A DNA stretch of 50,733 nucleotides from positions 955 through 51,687 of the forward strand of contig PLUM01000025.1 in the NCBI GenBank assembly GCA_003165465.1, in the 5' to 3' direction. The translations under genes and the position numbers were made by a program. Positions 1 through 8,039 of this stretch are shown one piece after another. The notes beneath the pieces were generated by a model that had not been told where the DNA came from, did not search any database, and saw nothing but the letters and a program-made list of their open reading frames with translations. The number at the start of each line of letters is the position of its first letter. The stretch's first letter is position 1. This DNA is from Acidobacteriota bacterium. Its GTDB lineage: Bacteria; Acidobacteriota; Terriglobia; Acidiferrales; UBA7541.

Positions 1-189
1 GATCTTTTCAGCGTCTTCGTCGGGAATTTCAATTCCAAAAGCTTCCTCGAAGGCCATGACCAATTCAACCGTATCCAGGGAGTCCGCCCCCAGATCGTCC
101 ACAAAAGATGCAGTGGCGGTAACTTCGCCTTCATCCACTCCAAGCTGTTCCACGATAATTTGTTTTACCCGTTCATCGACACTTGCCAT
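1..189 (-). CDS. acpP: Acyl carrier protein (partial, C-terminus off the window)
   Basis: Carries growing acyl chains on a 4'-phosphopantetheine arm for type II fatty acid synthesis in the cytoplasm. The reverse strand from the ATG at 187-189 reads [10 protein letters not shown]..., 63 codons up to the edge. The attachment motif [10 protein letters not shown] is present, with the modified serine in DSLD near residue 37, followed by the acidic helix [17 protein letters not shown] typical of ACPs. An SD-like GGAGG lies just upstream (around 200-204 in the complement). About 15-20 residues are missing at the left edge. It sits downstream of fabG in the usual fab gene order but has its own promoter, which fits the high ACP demand of cells. 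Confidence 0.97.
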   Translation of the reverse strand, partial: MASVDERVKQIIVEQLGVDEGEVTATASFVDDLGADSLDTVELVMAFEEAFGIEIPDEDAEKI

Positions 190-270
190 TCTGTTTTGCC
201 TCCGATAGGCGCTAGGCCCGACTTGACGTGGCTGGTTCACCACTTTGGGCGTTAGATTTGAACACTCGAC

Positions 271-299
271 ATTCTATGTACGGTAATGCTTTAGGTCAA
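271..299 (-). promoter_or_regulatory. Predicted sigma-70 promoter of acpP
   Basis: On the minus strand TTGACC (294-299) and TAGAAT (271-276) are separated by 17 bases, five of six matches in each box. The transcript would start near 264 and leave a 5' leader of about 75 bases before the acpP start. Predicted from sequence only. Confidence 0.6.
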
Positions 300-350
300 C
301 TTAACTCTGAATCCAAGTCCGAAACAATTCGATTCCCCGCGCTCGCGCGC

Positions 351-1097
351 CTATCCCATCCGCAAGCCGCCGTTAACGTCCAGCACGGCTCCGGTGATGT
401 AGCCTGCTTCCTCGCTGGCCAAAAACACGATCGCCGCGGCGACTTCCGAATCCTTTCCCATGCGCCCTAGGGGTACGCGCGCGAGCAGGGCGTCTTTCAC
501 GTTCTGCGGCAGCGGGTCGGTCATGGGCGAAACTACAAAACCCGGCGCGACGGCATTCACCGTGATATTGCGAGAAGCGATTTCCAGGGCCAGAGCGCGG
601 GTCAAACCGATGAGTCCGGCCTTGGCCGCAACGTAATTCACCTGCCCGGGATTTCCGGTCTCGGCCACCACCGAGGTCACGTTAATGATGCGGCCATACC
701 GCGCGCGCATCATGCTAGATAGGGCCTGCTGCGCGCACAAATGCGCGCCCGTCAGGTTCGTGCGCAGCACGGCGTCCCAGTCCTCGGCCTTCATGCGCAC
801 GGCCAGGCCGTCGCGGGTGATGGCCGCATTATTCACCAGAATATCGAGCTTGCCGAATTTTTCGATTGTCTGCCGGAAACCAGCCTTCACCTGCTCGGCG
901 TCGGCCACATCCATGGACACGGCCAGACCTTCACCGCCGGCCGCGGCGATTTCGGCGACGACGCCCGCGAGCTTTTCGGCATTTCGCGCGGCGGCCGCAA
1001 CGCGAGCGCCCGCCTGGGCCAGGGCCAGCGCGGTAGCGCGCCCGATTCCCTGCGACGCACCCGTTACCAGAGCGACTCGATCTTTTAGGCTGAACAT
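351..1097 (-). CDS. fabG: 3-oxoacyl-[acyl-carrier-protein] reductase FabG
   Basis: NADPH-dependent reduction of 3-oxoacyl-ACP to 3-hydroxyacyl-ACP in fatty acid elongation. The 248-residue protein from the ATG at 1095-1097 is a classical short-chain dehydrogenase: cofactor motif TGASQGIG at 12-19, NNAA at 89-92, and catalytic N114, S142, Y155, K159 with the standard spacing; it ends in the usual GGLRMG. An upstream in-frame ATG would add six residues (MLQKSI) reaching into a palindromic repeat; the start at MFSLKDRV matches the family. It lies between fabD and acpP, separated from fabD by a snap-back repeat of about 90 bases. Confidence 0.95.
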   Translation of the reverse strand: MFSLKDRVALVTGASQGIGRATALALAQAGARVAAAARNAEKLAGVVAEIAAAGGEGLAVSMDVADAEQVKAGFRQTIEKFGKLDILVNNAAITRDGLAVRMKAEDWDAVLRTNLTGAHLCAQQALSSMMRARYGRIINVTSVVAETGNPGQVNYVAAKAGLIGLTRALALEIASRNITVNAVAPGFVVSPMTDPLPQNVKDALLARVPLGRMGKDSEVAAAIVFLASEEAGYITGAVLDVNGGLRMG

Positions 1098-1108
1098 GAT
1101 TGATTTTT

Positions 1109-1202
1109 GTAGCACAGGCTTCAGCCTGTGGGATTTTAATTTTAGATCAATTTGAAAAGTTTACAAAAATTCAAAAGAACACAGGCTGAAGCCTGTGCCA
1201 CG
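1109..1202. repeat. REPIN-like paired palindrome, family A copy 1
   Basis: Two copies of the short palindrome CACAGGCT-nn-AGCCTGTG face each other: 1113-1130 and 1180-1197, with an AT-rich spacer. The same double hairpin recurs at 4211-4290, 7930-8022 and 12163-12263, and in decayed form at 22158-22256 and 28006-28082. This copy lies between fabD and fabG inside the fab operon. Confidence 0.85.
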
Positions 1203-1210
1203 GGCTACGC

Positions 1211-2164
1211 CTAGACCGATTCGGTCTGGGCTTGCGTGAGCTTATCGAGCGTCGAGCGCAGGGATTTTTCATCCTCCACGTTGAATACGTGGATCGACCG
1301 GTCGATTTGCCGCAACAGTCCGGTGAGCACGCGGCCAGGCCCCACTTCAACAAAGGTGTTGACGCCCTGTTCGATCAACTCGCGCACGGACTCTTCCCAA
1401 CGCACGGGCAGCGTCACCTGGCGAATCAGGGACTCGCGCGATTCGTCGCCGCTGGTCGTGATTTCCGCGTCGACATTGTTCACGATGGGCACGCGCAAGG
1501 TGTGAAATTTCGTTTTCCGCAGATCGGCTTCCAGCCGCTCGGCCGCCGGCTGCATCAGCGCACTGTGAAAGGGAGCGGAAACCGGAAGGATTACGGCGCG
1601 CTTGGCGCCGCCCGCCGAGGCCACTTCCACGGCGCGCCTTACGGCCTCCGCATGGCCGGAAATTACGGTCTGCTCGGGCGAATTCAGATTGGCCGGCGCC
1701 ACGACCTGTCCATCGGCCGCCTGTTTGCAAATCCCCGCGACCTGCGCGGGAGCCAATCCCAGGATCGCGGCCATCGCGCCAACGCCCTCGGGCACCGCTG
1801 CCTGCATGTATTCCCCGCGACGCCGCACGAGGCGCACAGCGTCCGCGAAATCCAGTCCGCCGGCCGCCACCAGCGCGGAAATTTCGCCGAGGCTGTGCCC
1901 CGCAACGAAGGCCGGCTGAATTCCATTTTCCTCAAGCACGCGGTACGCCGCCACGGAGACGGTCAGAATTGCCGGCTGCGTGTTCGTCGTCAGCTTCAGC
2001 GCCTCTTCACTGCCGCTGAAGCACAGATCGGAGATCGAAAATCCCAGGGCTTTATCCGCTTCTTCAAACACACTTCGGGCAGCCGGATGATTCGCGGCAA
2101 GTTCCTTGCCCATACCCGGGTACTGCGAGCCCTGCCCCGGAAACAAAAACGCTAATTTTCCCAT
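1211..2164 (-). CDS. fabD: Malonyl-CoA:ACP transacylase FabD
   Basis: Transfers malonyl from CoA to ACP, feeding fatty acid elongation. 317 residues, a normal length. It starts MGKLAFLFPGQGSQ; the GQGSQ oxyanion motif is at 10-14, the nucleophile S91 sits in GHSLGE (89-94), the substrate arginine is in RRRGEYMQ near 116 and the catalytic histidine H200 is in SAPFHSALM. The start lies 23 bases after the plsX stop, so the two are likely co-transcribed. fabH, often found between plsX and fabD, is not here. Confidence 0.96.
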   Translation of the reverse strand: MGKLAFLFPGQGSQYPGMGKELAANHPAARSVFEEADKALGFSISDLCFSGSEEALKLTTNTQPAILTVSVAAYRVLEENGIQPAFVAGHSLGEISALVAAGGLDFADAVRLVRRRGEYMQAAVPEGVGAMAAILGLAPAQVAGICKQAADGQVVAPANLNSPEQTVISGHAEAVRRAVEVASAGGAKRAVILPVSAPFHSALMQPAAERLEADLRKTKFHTLRVPIVNNVDAEITTSGDESRESLIRQVTLPVRWEESVRELIEQGVNTFVEVGPGRVLTGLLRQIDRSIHVFNVEDEKSLRSTLDKLTQAQTESV

Positions 2165-2187
2165 TGAATGTACCGCCGTTTCGTAGC

Positions 2188-3201
2188 TTAGGCTTCCACA
2201 GGGACAGGAATCGCTGCAAGCTCCCGCTCGATTCTCTCGTTGACCCCGCCTCGAACCAATTCCGTCGCTACTCGGATGGCATTCTTAATCGCCAGAGGAT
2301 TCGAACTCCCATGCCCGATCACGGTCACACCCTTTACTCCGAGCAAAGGAGCGCCGCCGTATTCCGAGTAGTCGATCTTCTTGCGAAAAGACTTATAGGC
2401 CTTGCGCGAGAGCACATACCCCAGCTTCGAACTGATGGTGCTCTGCAGGGCTTCCTTCAGCATTGCCGCAATATGCTGGGCGACGCCTTCGCTGACCTTC
2501 AATGCGATATTCCCGATGAACCCATCGCAAACGATGACTTCCACCGAGCCGTTAAAAATGTCCCGCCCCTCGACGTTGCCAATGAAATTCAGGCTGGATT
2601 GCTTCAACCGGCCGTAGGCTTCGCGCGTCAGTTCGTTGCCCTTGGTTTCTTCCTCGCCGATCGACAGCAGGGCCACCTTGGGACGCCGCGTTCCGAAAAT
2701 TGCCCGGTAATAAATCTCGCCCATCACCGCGAACTGAACGAGGTGCGCCGGCTTCGAATCCACATTCGCGCCGACGTCGAGCAGAACCGCCGTGCCGCCC
2801 TTCGACGTGGGAAACGGAGCCGCCAGCGCCGGCCGGTCCACGGACGATAGCGTGCCAAGCCCAAATCGCGCAACGGCCATCACCGCGCCAGTATTGCCCG
2901 CGCTGACCACGGCATCCGCCTGTCCGCTGCGGACCAGTTTTGTCGCCACGTGCGCCGAACTATCCTTCTTCTTCCGAAACGCGTGAGATGGCGAGTCTTG
3001 CATCGTGATGACTTCGGTTGCCGGAACGATTTCAATGGGCAACCCACGATGCGAATGCTTCGCCAGTTCCTTCTTCAGCTCCGCCGGAAGGCCAACCAGG
3101 AGAATACGAACGCCCAACTCACGTGCCGCATGCACCGAGCCCTCGACTTCGGGACGCGGCGCATGGTCTCCACCCATTGCATCTACGGCTATCGTGATCA
3201 T
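2188..3201 (-). CDS. plsX: Phosphate acyltransferase PlsX
   Basis: Converts acyl-ACP and phosphate to acyl-phosphate, the donor used by PlsY to start phospholipid synthesis. The 337-residue protein begins with the family signature [16 protein letters not shown] and keeps VSAGNTGA around residues 99-106 and DVGANVD further on; length and order match PlsX. Its position between rpmF and fabD is the conserved bacterial arrangement, coupling membrane lipid and fatty acid synthesis. Confidence 0.96.
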   Translation of the reverse strand: MITIAVDAMGGDHAPRPEVEGSVHAARELGVRILLVGLPAELKKELAKHSHRGLPIEIVPATEVITMQDSPSHAFRKKKDSSAHVATKLVRSGQADAVVSAGNTGAVMAVARFGLGTLSSVDRPALAAPFPTSKGGTAVLLDVGANVDSKPAHLVQFAVMGEIYYRAIFGTRRPKVALLSIGEEETKGNELTREAYGRLKQSSLNFIGNVEGRDIFNGSVEVIVCDGFIGNIALKVSEGVAQHIAAMLKEALQSTISSKLGYVLSRKAYKSFRKKIDYSEYGGAPLLGVKGVTVIGHGSSNPLAIKNAIRVATELVRGGVNERIERELAAIPVPVEA

Positions 3202-3251
3202 TCAAACTCCGGTAGGGAAACCGCGCGAGGATCGCCGAACACCAGAGAGCT

Positions 3252-3431
3252 TCAGGCCCCGGTGTCCACAACTTCCCGGCCCTTGTAATAACCGCATTGA
3301 GGGCAAGCCTGATGAGGTTGTTTCATTTCGTGACAGTTCGGGCACTTGGCGAGAGCCGGAGCAACCAGGAAATCATGGGCGCGCCGCTTGTTCTTCCGCG
3401 CATGTGAGTGACGACGTTTTGGATTGGGCAT
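3252..3431 (-). CDS. rpmF: 50S ribosomal protein L32
   Basis: A small zinc-ribbon protein of the large ribosomal subunit, 59 residues, read from the ATG at 3429-3431 to a TGA at 3252-3254. It begins MPNPKRRHSHARKNKRRAH, the invariant basic L32 amino terminus, and has the two zinc-binding pairs CPNC (30-33) and CPQC (43-46). It lies between yceD and plsX as in many bacteria, with 50 bases to plsX. Confidence 0.96.
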   Translation of the reverse strand: MPNPKRRHSHARKNKRRAHDFLVAPALAKCPNCHEMKQPHQACPQCGYYKGREVVDTGA

Positions 3432-3494
3432 GGCAAACTCCTTCTATTAGCCCCGAATGGTAAGGGGCAGTCTATATGTGTTTCGTCCGGTAGC

Positions 3495-4028
3495 CTATTG
3501 CTTTTTGAACCAGTCCTGTTTCAGACGCGCCAGAGGCGCCGAGCGTGGATCGGCTGCGTGACTTTCACAGCGGCATTCGTCGTTATTCAAATTCACACCG
3601 CACTGGGGGCACAGGCCACGGCAATCGCTTCGGCAGATGGCCTTCATGGGCAAGGCCAGGAGCACCTGTTCGACCAGAACATCGGCCAGGAACATCCCTT
3701 GTCCCTCGAAAAACGCGATTTCCGTGTCGTCCAGCTTCAGACGATCCTCTTCTTCCTTACTCATGTACGCCACAGGCTTGTAGAAGAGGTCGAATTCGCG
3801 GGCGATATCCTCATGCACGGTTTCCAGGCAACGCGCGCACACCATCTCCAGCCGCGTGTGCAGATCCCCGGTCACGCGGATCTGCCCTTCAATAAGTTCC
3901 GCGACCGCGCGCACTTCGAGCGGCTCCGCCTGCCGGAAATCAGCGGTGCGGTAGTCGACCGTTCCGGGAGCATAGCTCTTGCGGATACGGATTTTGCGAA
4001 CGGCCAGGTCTTTGACGTCTAGAAACAT
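3495..4028 (-). CDS. yceD: YceD/DUF177 family protein
   Basis: A DUF177 protein of 177 residues from the ATG at 4026-4028; the family is linked to 23S rRNA accumulation and is almost always found just upstream of rpmF, as here. Visible features are MFLDVKDLAVRKIRI at the amino end, CARCLE in the middle, and a cysteine cluster CRSDCRGLCPQCGVN...CRC near the carboxyl end. A longer reading frame would add ten residues, but the promoter spacing and the family both favour this start. First gene of the yceD-rpmF-plsX-fabD-fabG run. Confidence 0.92.
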   Translation of the reverse strand: MFLDVKDLAVRKIRIRKSYAPGTVDYRTADFRQAEPLEVRAVAELIEGQIRVTGDLHTRLEMVCARCLETVHEDIAREFDLFYKPVAYMSKEEEDRLKLDDTEIAFFEGQGMFLADVLVEQVLLALPMKAICRSDCRGLCPQCGVNLNNDECRCESHAADPRSAPLARLKQDWFKKQ

Positions 4029-4075
4029 GGTGTGTATAGCTTGCGCGGGGCTCCCCAATACTTTCCCCGAAGTCC

Positions 4076-4103
4076 ATTATAAGTCTCAACCGATTGATGT
4101 CAA
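4076..4103 (-). promoter_or_regulatory. Consensus sigma-70 promoter of the yceD-rpmF-plsX-fab operon
   Basis: On the minus strand a perfect TTGACA (4098-4103) and a perfect TATAAT (4076-4081) are 16 bases apart, placing the start near 4069 and a leader of about 40 bases before yceD. No SD is obvious at the yceD start. Confidence 0.75.
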
Positions 4104-4210
4104 GGAAAGCGCTTGGAGTTCCTGGGGAATGCTTCGAAAAAGACACGGCCCGGTTTGTGTTCCTTATCGCGTTGCGCCGCATCCTTCACGGAGCAGAACG
4201 GACGGTTTTC

Positions 4211-4290
4211 AGTAGCACAGGCTTCAGCCTGTGTGGTTTTGAATTGCGGCATGGGAAAGTCAAAAGAACACAGGCTGAACCCTGTGCTAC
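4211..4290. repeat. REPIN-like paired palindrome, family A copy 2
   Basis: Palindrome arms at about 4214-4233 and 4268-4287, with the family spacer (GTGGTTTTGAATT ... AAAGTCAAAAGAA). The right end overlaps the 3' end of dgt: the dgt stop codon (complement of CTA, 4287-4289) lies inside the element. Confidence 0.85.
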
Positions 4291-5423
4291 ATGGAGCGCG
4301 CGGAACTTGCGCCGAGCAGCTCCGCGTGCTGGCGCAGCAGAAAATGATCGGTCATTCCGGCGATGTAATCGCACACGACGCGATGCCTGGGAGCGCGGTG
4401 AGCAAGCTCGGCGTAGGATTTGGGCATGGCTTCGGGATGCGCGACGTAAAGATCGAATAGCTGGGCGAGGGCTTCCACCGACTGTTCGCGATCGCCGACG
4501 ATGGTGGGATGGTTGTAGAGACGAGAGAGCAGGAATTTTTTGAGCCCGGCGTTTTCCGCGGCCAGCGACGCGGGGAATCCCGCGAGTCGGCGCGGCGCGC
4601 GGCGGACGTCCTCGACGGTTTGCACGCCGGAAGCGGCCACGGCGGCGCGCGTATTTTCGATCAACGCGGTCACCAGATGATCGAGGAGACGCTTGGCGGC
4701 TTCGTTGAATTTCAGTTTCTCGATTGCTTGCGGGTGGCTGCGCTCGACTTCCTCATGGAAACGCGCGAACAGCGGCACGGCCCGGCAAATTGTTTCAATG
4801 TCCAGCACCTTTGCTTCGTACCCGTCATCGAGGTCGGCGGTGTTGTAGGCGATCTCGTCGACGAAATCGATCAGTTGCGCTTCGATCGGCGGGCGCTGGT
4901 CGAGCAGATATTCGGCGAGCGCTGGATATTGCGCCGCGTCGTAATCGCGCGAATGCTTCACGATGCCTTCGCGGACTTCGAACGTCAGATTGATCCCTGG
5001 AAAATCCAGATAGCGCTGCTCGAGTTGCTCGACGATCCGCAGCGCCTGCAAATTATGATCGAAGCTGTCGCCGTGCGGGCGCAGCAATTCATCGAGCTTC
5101 CGCTCGCCCGCGTGGCCGAAGGGCGGGTGCCCAATGTCATGGACGAGGGCCAGGGCTTCGGCGAGATCGGCGTTCAGGTGCAAGGCTCCGGCCACGGTGC
5201 GCGCAATCTGCGCGACTTCCAGCGTGTGCGTGAGACGATTGCGGAAATGGTCGGAATAGCGCGTGGTAAAAACTTGCGTTTTCGCTTCGAGACGCCGGAA
5301 CGCGCGCGAATGGATCACGCGGTCGCGGTCGCGCGCGTAGTTATTGCGGTACGGATGAGGAGGCTCGGGATAACGCCTGCCGCGCGAGTTCCCTGCTTCC
5401 ATCGCATAAGAGGCCAGTTCCAT
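4287..5423 (-). CDS. dgt: Deoxyguanosinetriphosphate triphosphohydrolase-like protein (dGTPase)
   Basis: HD-superfamily hydrolase predicted to cleave dNTPs (dGTP in characterised members) to the nucleoside and triphosphate. 378 residues, the length of the short dGTPase type. The metal site is complete: H66 in RLTHTLEV, H95-D96 in LVHDIGHPPFGHAGE, and a later D in IDFVDEIAYNTADLDD. The amino end has the family signature RDRDRVIHSRAFRRLEAKTQVF. The predicted -10 box lies seven bases from the ATG, suggesting a leaderless mRNA. The stop codon lies inside a palindromic repeat, so the natural carboxyl terminus may have been altered by its insertion. Confidence 0.93.
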   Translation of the reverse strand: MELASYAMEAGNSRGRRYPEPPHPYRNNYARDRDRVIHSRAFRRLEAKTQVFTTRYSDHFRNRLTHTLEVAQIARTVAGALHLNADLAEALALVHDIGHPPFGHAGERKLDELLRPHGDSFDHNLQALRIVEQLEQRYLDFPGINLTFEVREGIVKHSRDYDAAQYPALAEYLLDQRPPIEAQLIDFVDEIAYNTADLDDGYEAKVLDIETICRAVPLFARFHEEVERSHPQAIEKLKFNEAAKRLLDHLVTALIENTRAAVAASGVQTVEDVRRAPRRLAGFPASLAAENAGLKKFLLSRLYNHPTIVGDREQSVEALAQLFDLYVAHPEAMPKSYAELAHRAPRHRVVCDYIAGMTDHFLLRQHAELLGASSARSM

Positions 5424-5429
5424 GACGCA

Positions 5430-5458
5430 ATTCTATGCCACGGCGGCGGCGATGCCAA
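5430..5458 (-). promoter_or_regulatory. Predicted promoter of dgt giving a leaderless transcript
   Basis: Minus strand TTGGCA (5453-5458), 17 bases, TAGAAT (5430-5435). Seven bases after the -10 box lies the dgt ATG (5421-5423), so the predicted +1 falls on the A of the start codon. The rest of the gap up to 5761 holds a family D palindrome and a 7-base dyad (5618-5624/5629-5635). Confidence 0.5.
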
Positions 5459-5570
5459 ACTCGGAAGCGGATTCTCGCAACGCCGCAAAAGAAAATTCCC
5501 GGGTCTGATCCTTCGCATCGCTCAGGACGAAAGACCGGGGCTACAAAATTGGCGAGCCGTGGAAAGTTGC

Positions 5571-5596
5571 TGTAGCACGCCTCTTAAGAGGCGGGG
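5571..5596. repeat. Short palindromic repeat, family D copy 1
   Basis: TGTAGCACGCCTCTTAAGAG then GCGGGG: the core CGCCTCTTAAGAGGCG is self-complementary. A relative, CCCGCCTC-tgaa-GAGGCGGG followed by CTACAGC, occurs at 18207-18233. Confidence 0.6.
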
Positions 5597-5761
5597 ACTT
5601 CCGCCAGCTTATGCAACATGTTCCATGAGGAACATCATTCTTCGCAAACATGCGCCAGCGATGCATTGTGGATTAATTTTCTTCCTGGGCCGGTGTATAG
5701 TAATCGTCAAGCAGGGCATTCAAATCGGAGAGTTGCGATCGCCGAATCGCGGGGTATTGCC

Positions 5762-6157
5762 ATGAAAAACAGACTTATCATTGCGTTCCTTATTGTCCTG
5801 ATTGTCTTGCGTGCGTTTCCGGCTTCGCGGCCGCTCTTCGCTCACCATTCCAGCTCGGCATACGACATGACGCACCCCGTGGATATGAAGGGCGTCGTGA
5901 CCAATATGGAATGGTCCAACCCTCACGTGTTCATATACATGGACATAAAGGATGAGAGCGGCAACGTCGAACAGTGGCGCGTCGAAGGCAATAGTCCTAA
6001 CATGCTGTTCCGCGCTGGGTGGAAGAGGGAAATGATCAAGGTCGGCGATCAGCTTACGGTAAACGGAGCGCCCGCCAAAAACGGAGCGAAATCCCTGCGG
6101 CTCATCAGCCTGACGCTGGCCAACGGCCAGAAGTTCGACGGGCAGGGCTTTAAATAA
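5762..6157 (+). CDS. DUF6152 family exported protein
   Basis: 131 residues from the ATG at 5762. A signal peptide (hydrophobic 4-20, probable cut near LFAHH) precedes the family core: HHSSSAYDMTHPVDMKGVVTNMEWSNPHVFIYMDIKD, then EQWRVEGNSPNMLFRAGW and VGDQLTVNGAPAKNG. This small beta-fold family is abundant in Acidobacteriota; its function is unknown and it resembles periplasmic OB-like folds. It lies 30 bases before the next gene, its usual companion, so the two are probably co-transcribed. Confidence 0.85.
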   Translation: MKNRLIIAFLIVLIVLRAFPASRPLFAHHSSSAYDMTHPVDMKGVVTNMEWSNPHVFIYMDIKDESGNVEQWRVEGNSPNMLFRAGWKREMIKVGDQLTVNGAPAKNGAKSLRLISLTLANGQKFDGQGFK

Positions 6158-6187
6158 AAACAGTTTGAACTGAGTTGAAAATTCAGA

Positions 6188-6910
6188 GTGGGGTCCGTGG
6201 TGCGAAATCGTCCAATTATTTCCGTGCTTATTGCGGCGGCGCTCGCTTTGCCGCTCGTGATGTTCGCGCAGACGGCGCCGCGCCCGAAAAAAACGCGCGC
6301 CGCCGCGAAGCCGGATTTCTCCGGCGTTTGGTTCATCGAAGAGTATCACCGGACCATTCTCCCCAAGGAAGATCCTCCCTTCCAGCCCTGGGCCGAGGTG
6401 CTATTCAAAGAGCGCCAGGCGGCGGGAGAGAACCGCACACCCGATTCCGGGCCGGACCCGACGGAACGGTGCATACCGCCCGGCATTCCGCGGGAAATGT
6501 TGCAGCCGTTTCCGTGGGAAATTGTGCAAGCGCGCGACCGGGTGATCATGATTTTCGAGTATCAATCCCTGATCCGGCAAATTTTCACGGACGGGCGCAA
6601 ACACCCGGACGACCTTGAGCCGACCTACATGGGCAACGCGATCGGAAAATTCGAAGGCGACACGCTGGTCATCGATACGGTCGGCTTCAATGACAAGACC
6701 TGGCTCGACCCGATGGGGCTTCCGCATTCGGACGCCCTCCACGTGATCGAGCGCATTCGCCGCACCGATCACAACACTTTGGTCGATGAGTACACGATTG
6801 ACGATCCGAAGGCGTACACCAAACCGTGGAAGACGCAGCGGATTTTCAAATTGAAGCCGGAGTGGCGGATTCAGGAATACGTCTGCACGGAAAACAACAA
6901 CGTGAAGTAG
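6188..6910 (+). CDS. Exported protein of unknown function, DUF6152 companion family
   Basis: About 240 residues with a signal peptide (PIISVLIAAALALPLVMFAQ). The mature part begins with the recurrent KPDFSGVWFIEEYHR and has the strongly conserved blocks CIPPGIPREMLQPFPWEIVQ, EYQSLIRQIFTDGRKHPDD, GNAIGKFEGDTLVIDTVGFN and DEYTIDDPKAYTKPW, a pattern seen in many acidobacterial paralogues. No catalytic motif is recognisable. The start used is a GTG at 6188; GTGs at 6197 or 6200 are also possible. It follows the DUF6152 gene closely on the same strand. Confidence 0.8.
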   Translation: MGSVVRNRPIISVLIAAALALPLVMFAQTAPRPKKTRAAAKPDFSGVWFIEEYHRTILPKEDPPFQPWAEVLFKERQAAGENRTPDSGPDPTERCIPPGIPREMLQPFPWEIVQARDRVIMIFEYQSLIRQIFTDGRKHPDDLEPTYMGNAIGKFEGDTLVIDTVGFNDKTWLDPMGLPHSDALHVIERIRRTDHNTLVDEYTIDDPKAYTKPWKTQRIFKLKPEWRIQEYVCTENNNVK

Positions 6911-6980
6911 AAGTGGCCGCGATTGCCGGCCTCGTGCGAAGAAAACTTTCCCTCAACCAGCCGATTCTCGACATGCGAGA

Positions 6981-7012
6981 CCGTAGGGGCACGGCATGCC
7001 GTGCCCCTACGG
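6981..7012. repeat. Perfect 32-base palindrome, family B copy 1, with an adjacent hairpin
   Basis: CCGTAGGGGCACGGCA followed by its exact reverse complement, centred at 6996/6997. A second hairpin, CCGCCGCA-cttt-TGCGGCGG, follows at 7021-7040, and then a direct repeat TTGGATTCGCGA (7042-7053, 7061-7072). They lie between two convergent genes and may help terminate transcription, but there is no T-run. Confidence 0.8.
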
Positions 7013-7098
7013 GTGCCGCACCGCCGCACTTTTGCGGCGGATTGGATTCGCGATGGATCGTTGGATTCGCGAACAATCCGATTCACGAAAAATCCAGG

Positions 7099-7815
7099 CT
7101 AGGATTTTGCGTTGAGCAGTTCCAGGCCCTGATCGGCTTGCGCGGCGGCTTCCGGAAAGTCCAGCTTGACCTGATTGTAGAGCTTCGTGGCCTGCGCGGG
7201 ATCGCTCTTGCGGTAGTAGTCCGCGAGGGCCAGGAGAGCCATGGGCTTGGGCACAAACACGCTCGGCTTGTCCGACAATTGCTTGAAGAGGTCCGCCGCC
7301 TGCGCGCCCTTGCTTTCCTGAACATAAACCTGGGCTAGTTGAAACTTGGCGAGGCCCGCCAGATTTTCGTCGGTGCTGGAGGCAACCTGTGCGAGATTCT
7401 TTTCCGCGTCGCCGTACTGCTTCAGGCGGGCCTCGGAGAGAGCCGCGTAGTAGCGCGCCATTTGCCCCGGCTTCGTGTGCCCGTATTCGCCGGCGACCTC
7501 GAGGAATTTCTTGTCGGCGTCGGTGAATTTATTCTTTTCGTCGAGGTAGGTAATTTCAACCGGGTCGGCCGGTTCTCCGGCGGCGCGAATCCGCGCCTGG
7601 AAAATTTTCAATCCGCCGTCAAACGCCACCGAGGCCTTCGCCGTTTCCCTGCGCGAGTACGCGTTCCAGCCAAACACCGACAGCGCCACGACCAGCGCCG
7701 CCGTCACCACGATCCACAAAGCTTGCTGATGCGAAGCGACCGATTCGACGCCGCGGACAAACTTCTCCCGGATCTCGTCCTTCTTCAGGTCCTTGCGCAG
7801 GATATGTTGCGCCAC
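7099..7815 (-). CDS. YfgM-like tetratricopeptide repeat membrane protein
   Basis: 238 residues from a GTG at 7813-7815, chosen because GGAGG (7825-7829 in the complement) lies nine bases upstream; a longer frame to 7908 lacks support. The amino end AQHILRKDLKKDEIREKFVRGVESV is cytoplasmic and is followed by one membrane helix (LWIVVTAALVVALSVFGW, about 31-48). The rest is a helical TPR-like domain with repeats such as ARYYAALSEARLKQYGDAEKNLAQV and AKFQLAQVYVQESKGAQAADLFKQL. The plan matches the YfgM/TPR_21 family, which in characterised bacteria is an envelope chaperone-type partner of the Sec translocon; here the role is inferred. Confidence 0.75.
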   Translation of the reverse strand: MAQHILRKDLKKDEIREKFVRGVESVASHQQALWIVVTAALVVALSVFGWNAYSRRETAKASVAFDGGLKIFQARIRAAGEPADPVEITYLDEKNKFTDADKKFLEVAGEYGHTKPGQMARYYAALSEARLKQYGDAEKNLAQVASSTDENLAGLAKFQLAQVYVQESKGAQAADLFKQLSDKPSVFVPKPMALLALADYYRKSDPAQATKLYNQVKLDFPEAAAQADQGLELLNAKS

Positions 7816-7929
7816 AGAGTCACTCCTCCAATGAGTTTCGCCAATTGAATTCGAAGGTGGAATCTTATCACGGATTCCTTGCGCCCAGACAGGCGGATCG
7901 CGCTGCATCCGTCCAAAGCGGACCGCGGG

Positions 7930-8022
7930 CTTTCCAGTAGCACAGGCTTCAGCCTGTGTGGTTTTGATTTATGGCAAGCTGAAGTCAAAAGAACACAGGC
8001 TGAAGCCTGTGTTACTGGAAAG
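7930..8022. repeat. REPIN-like paired palindrome, family A copy 3
   Basis: The best preserved copy: arms 7939-7958 and 7993-8012, with outer arms CTTTCCAGTA / TACTGGAAAG extending the inverted repeat, and the spacer GTGGTTTTGATTT ... GAAGTCAAAAGAA. It lies between the TPR gene and the porin gene. Confidence 0.85.
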
Positions 8023-8039
8023 CGACCGATCATTCCCGC

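Noticed and set aside
4509..5765. Long plus-strand open frame opposite dgt (418 codons)
   Set aside because: It mirrors the dGTPase gene, whose HD motifs are intact; the frame is rich in Arg/Gly/Ala with no domain, as expected of an antisense shadow in GC-rich DNA.
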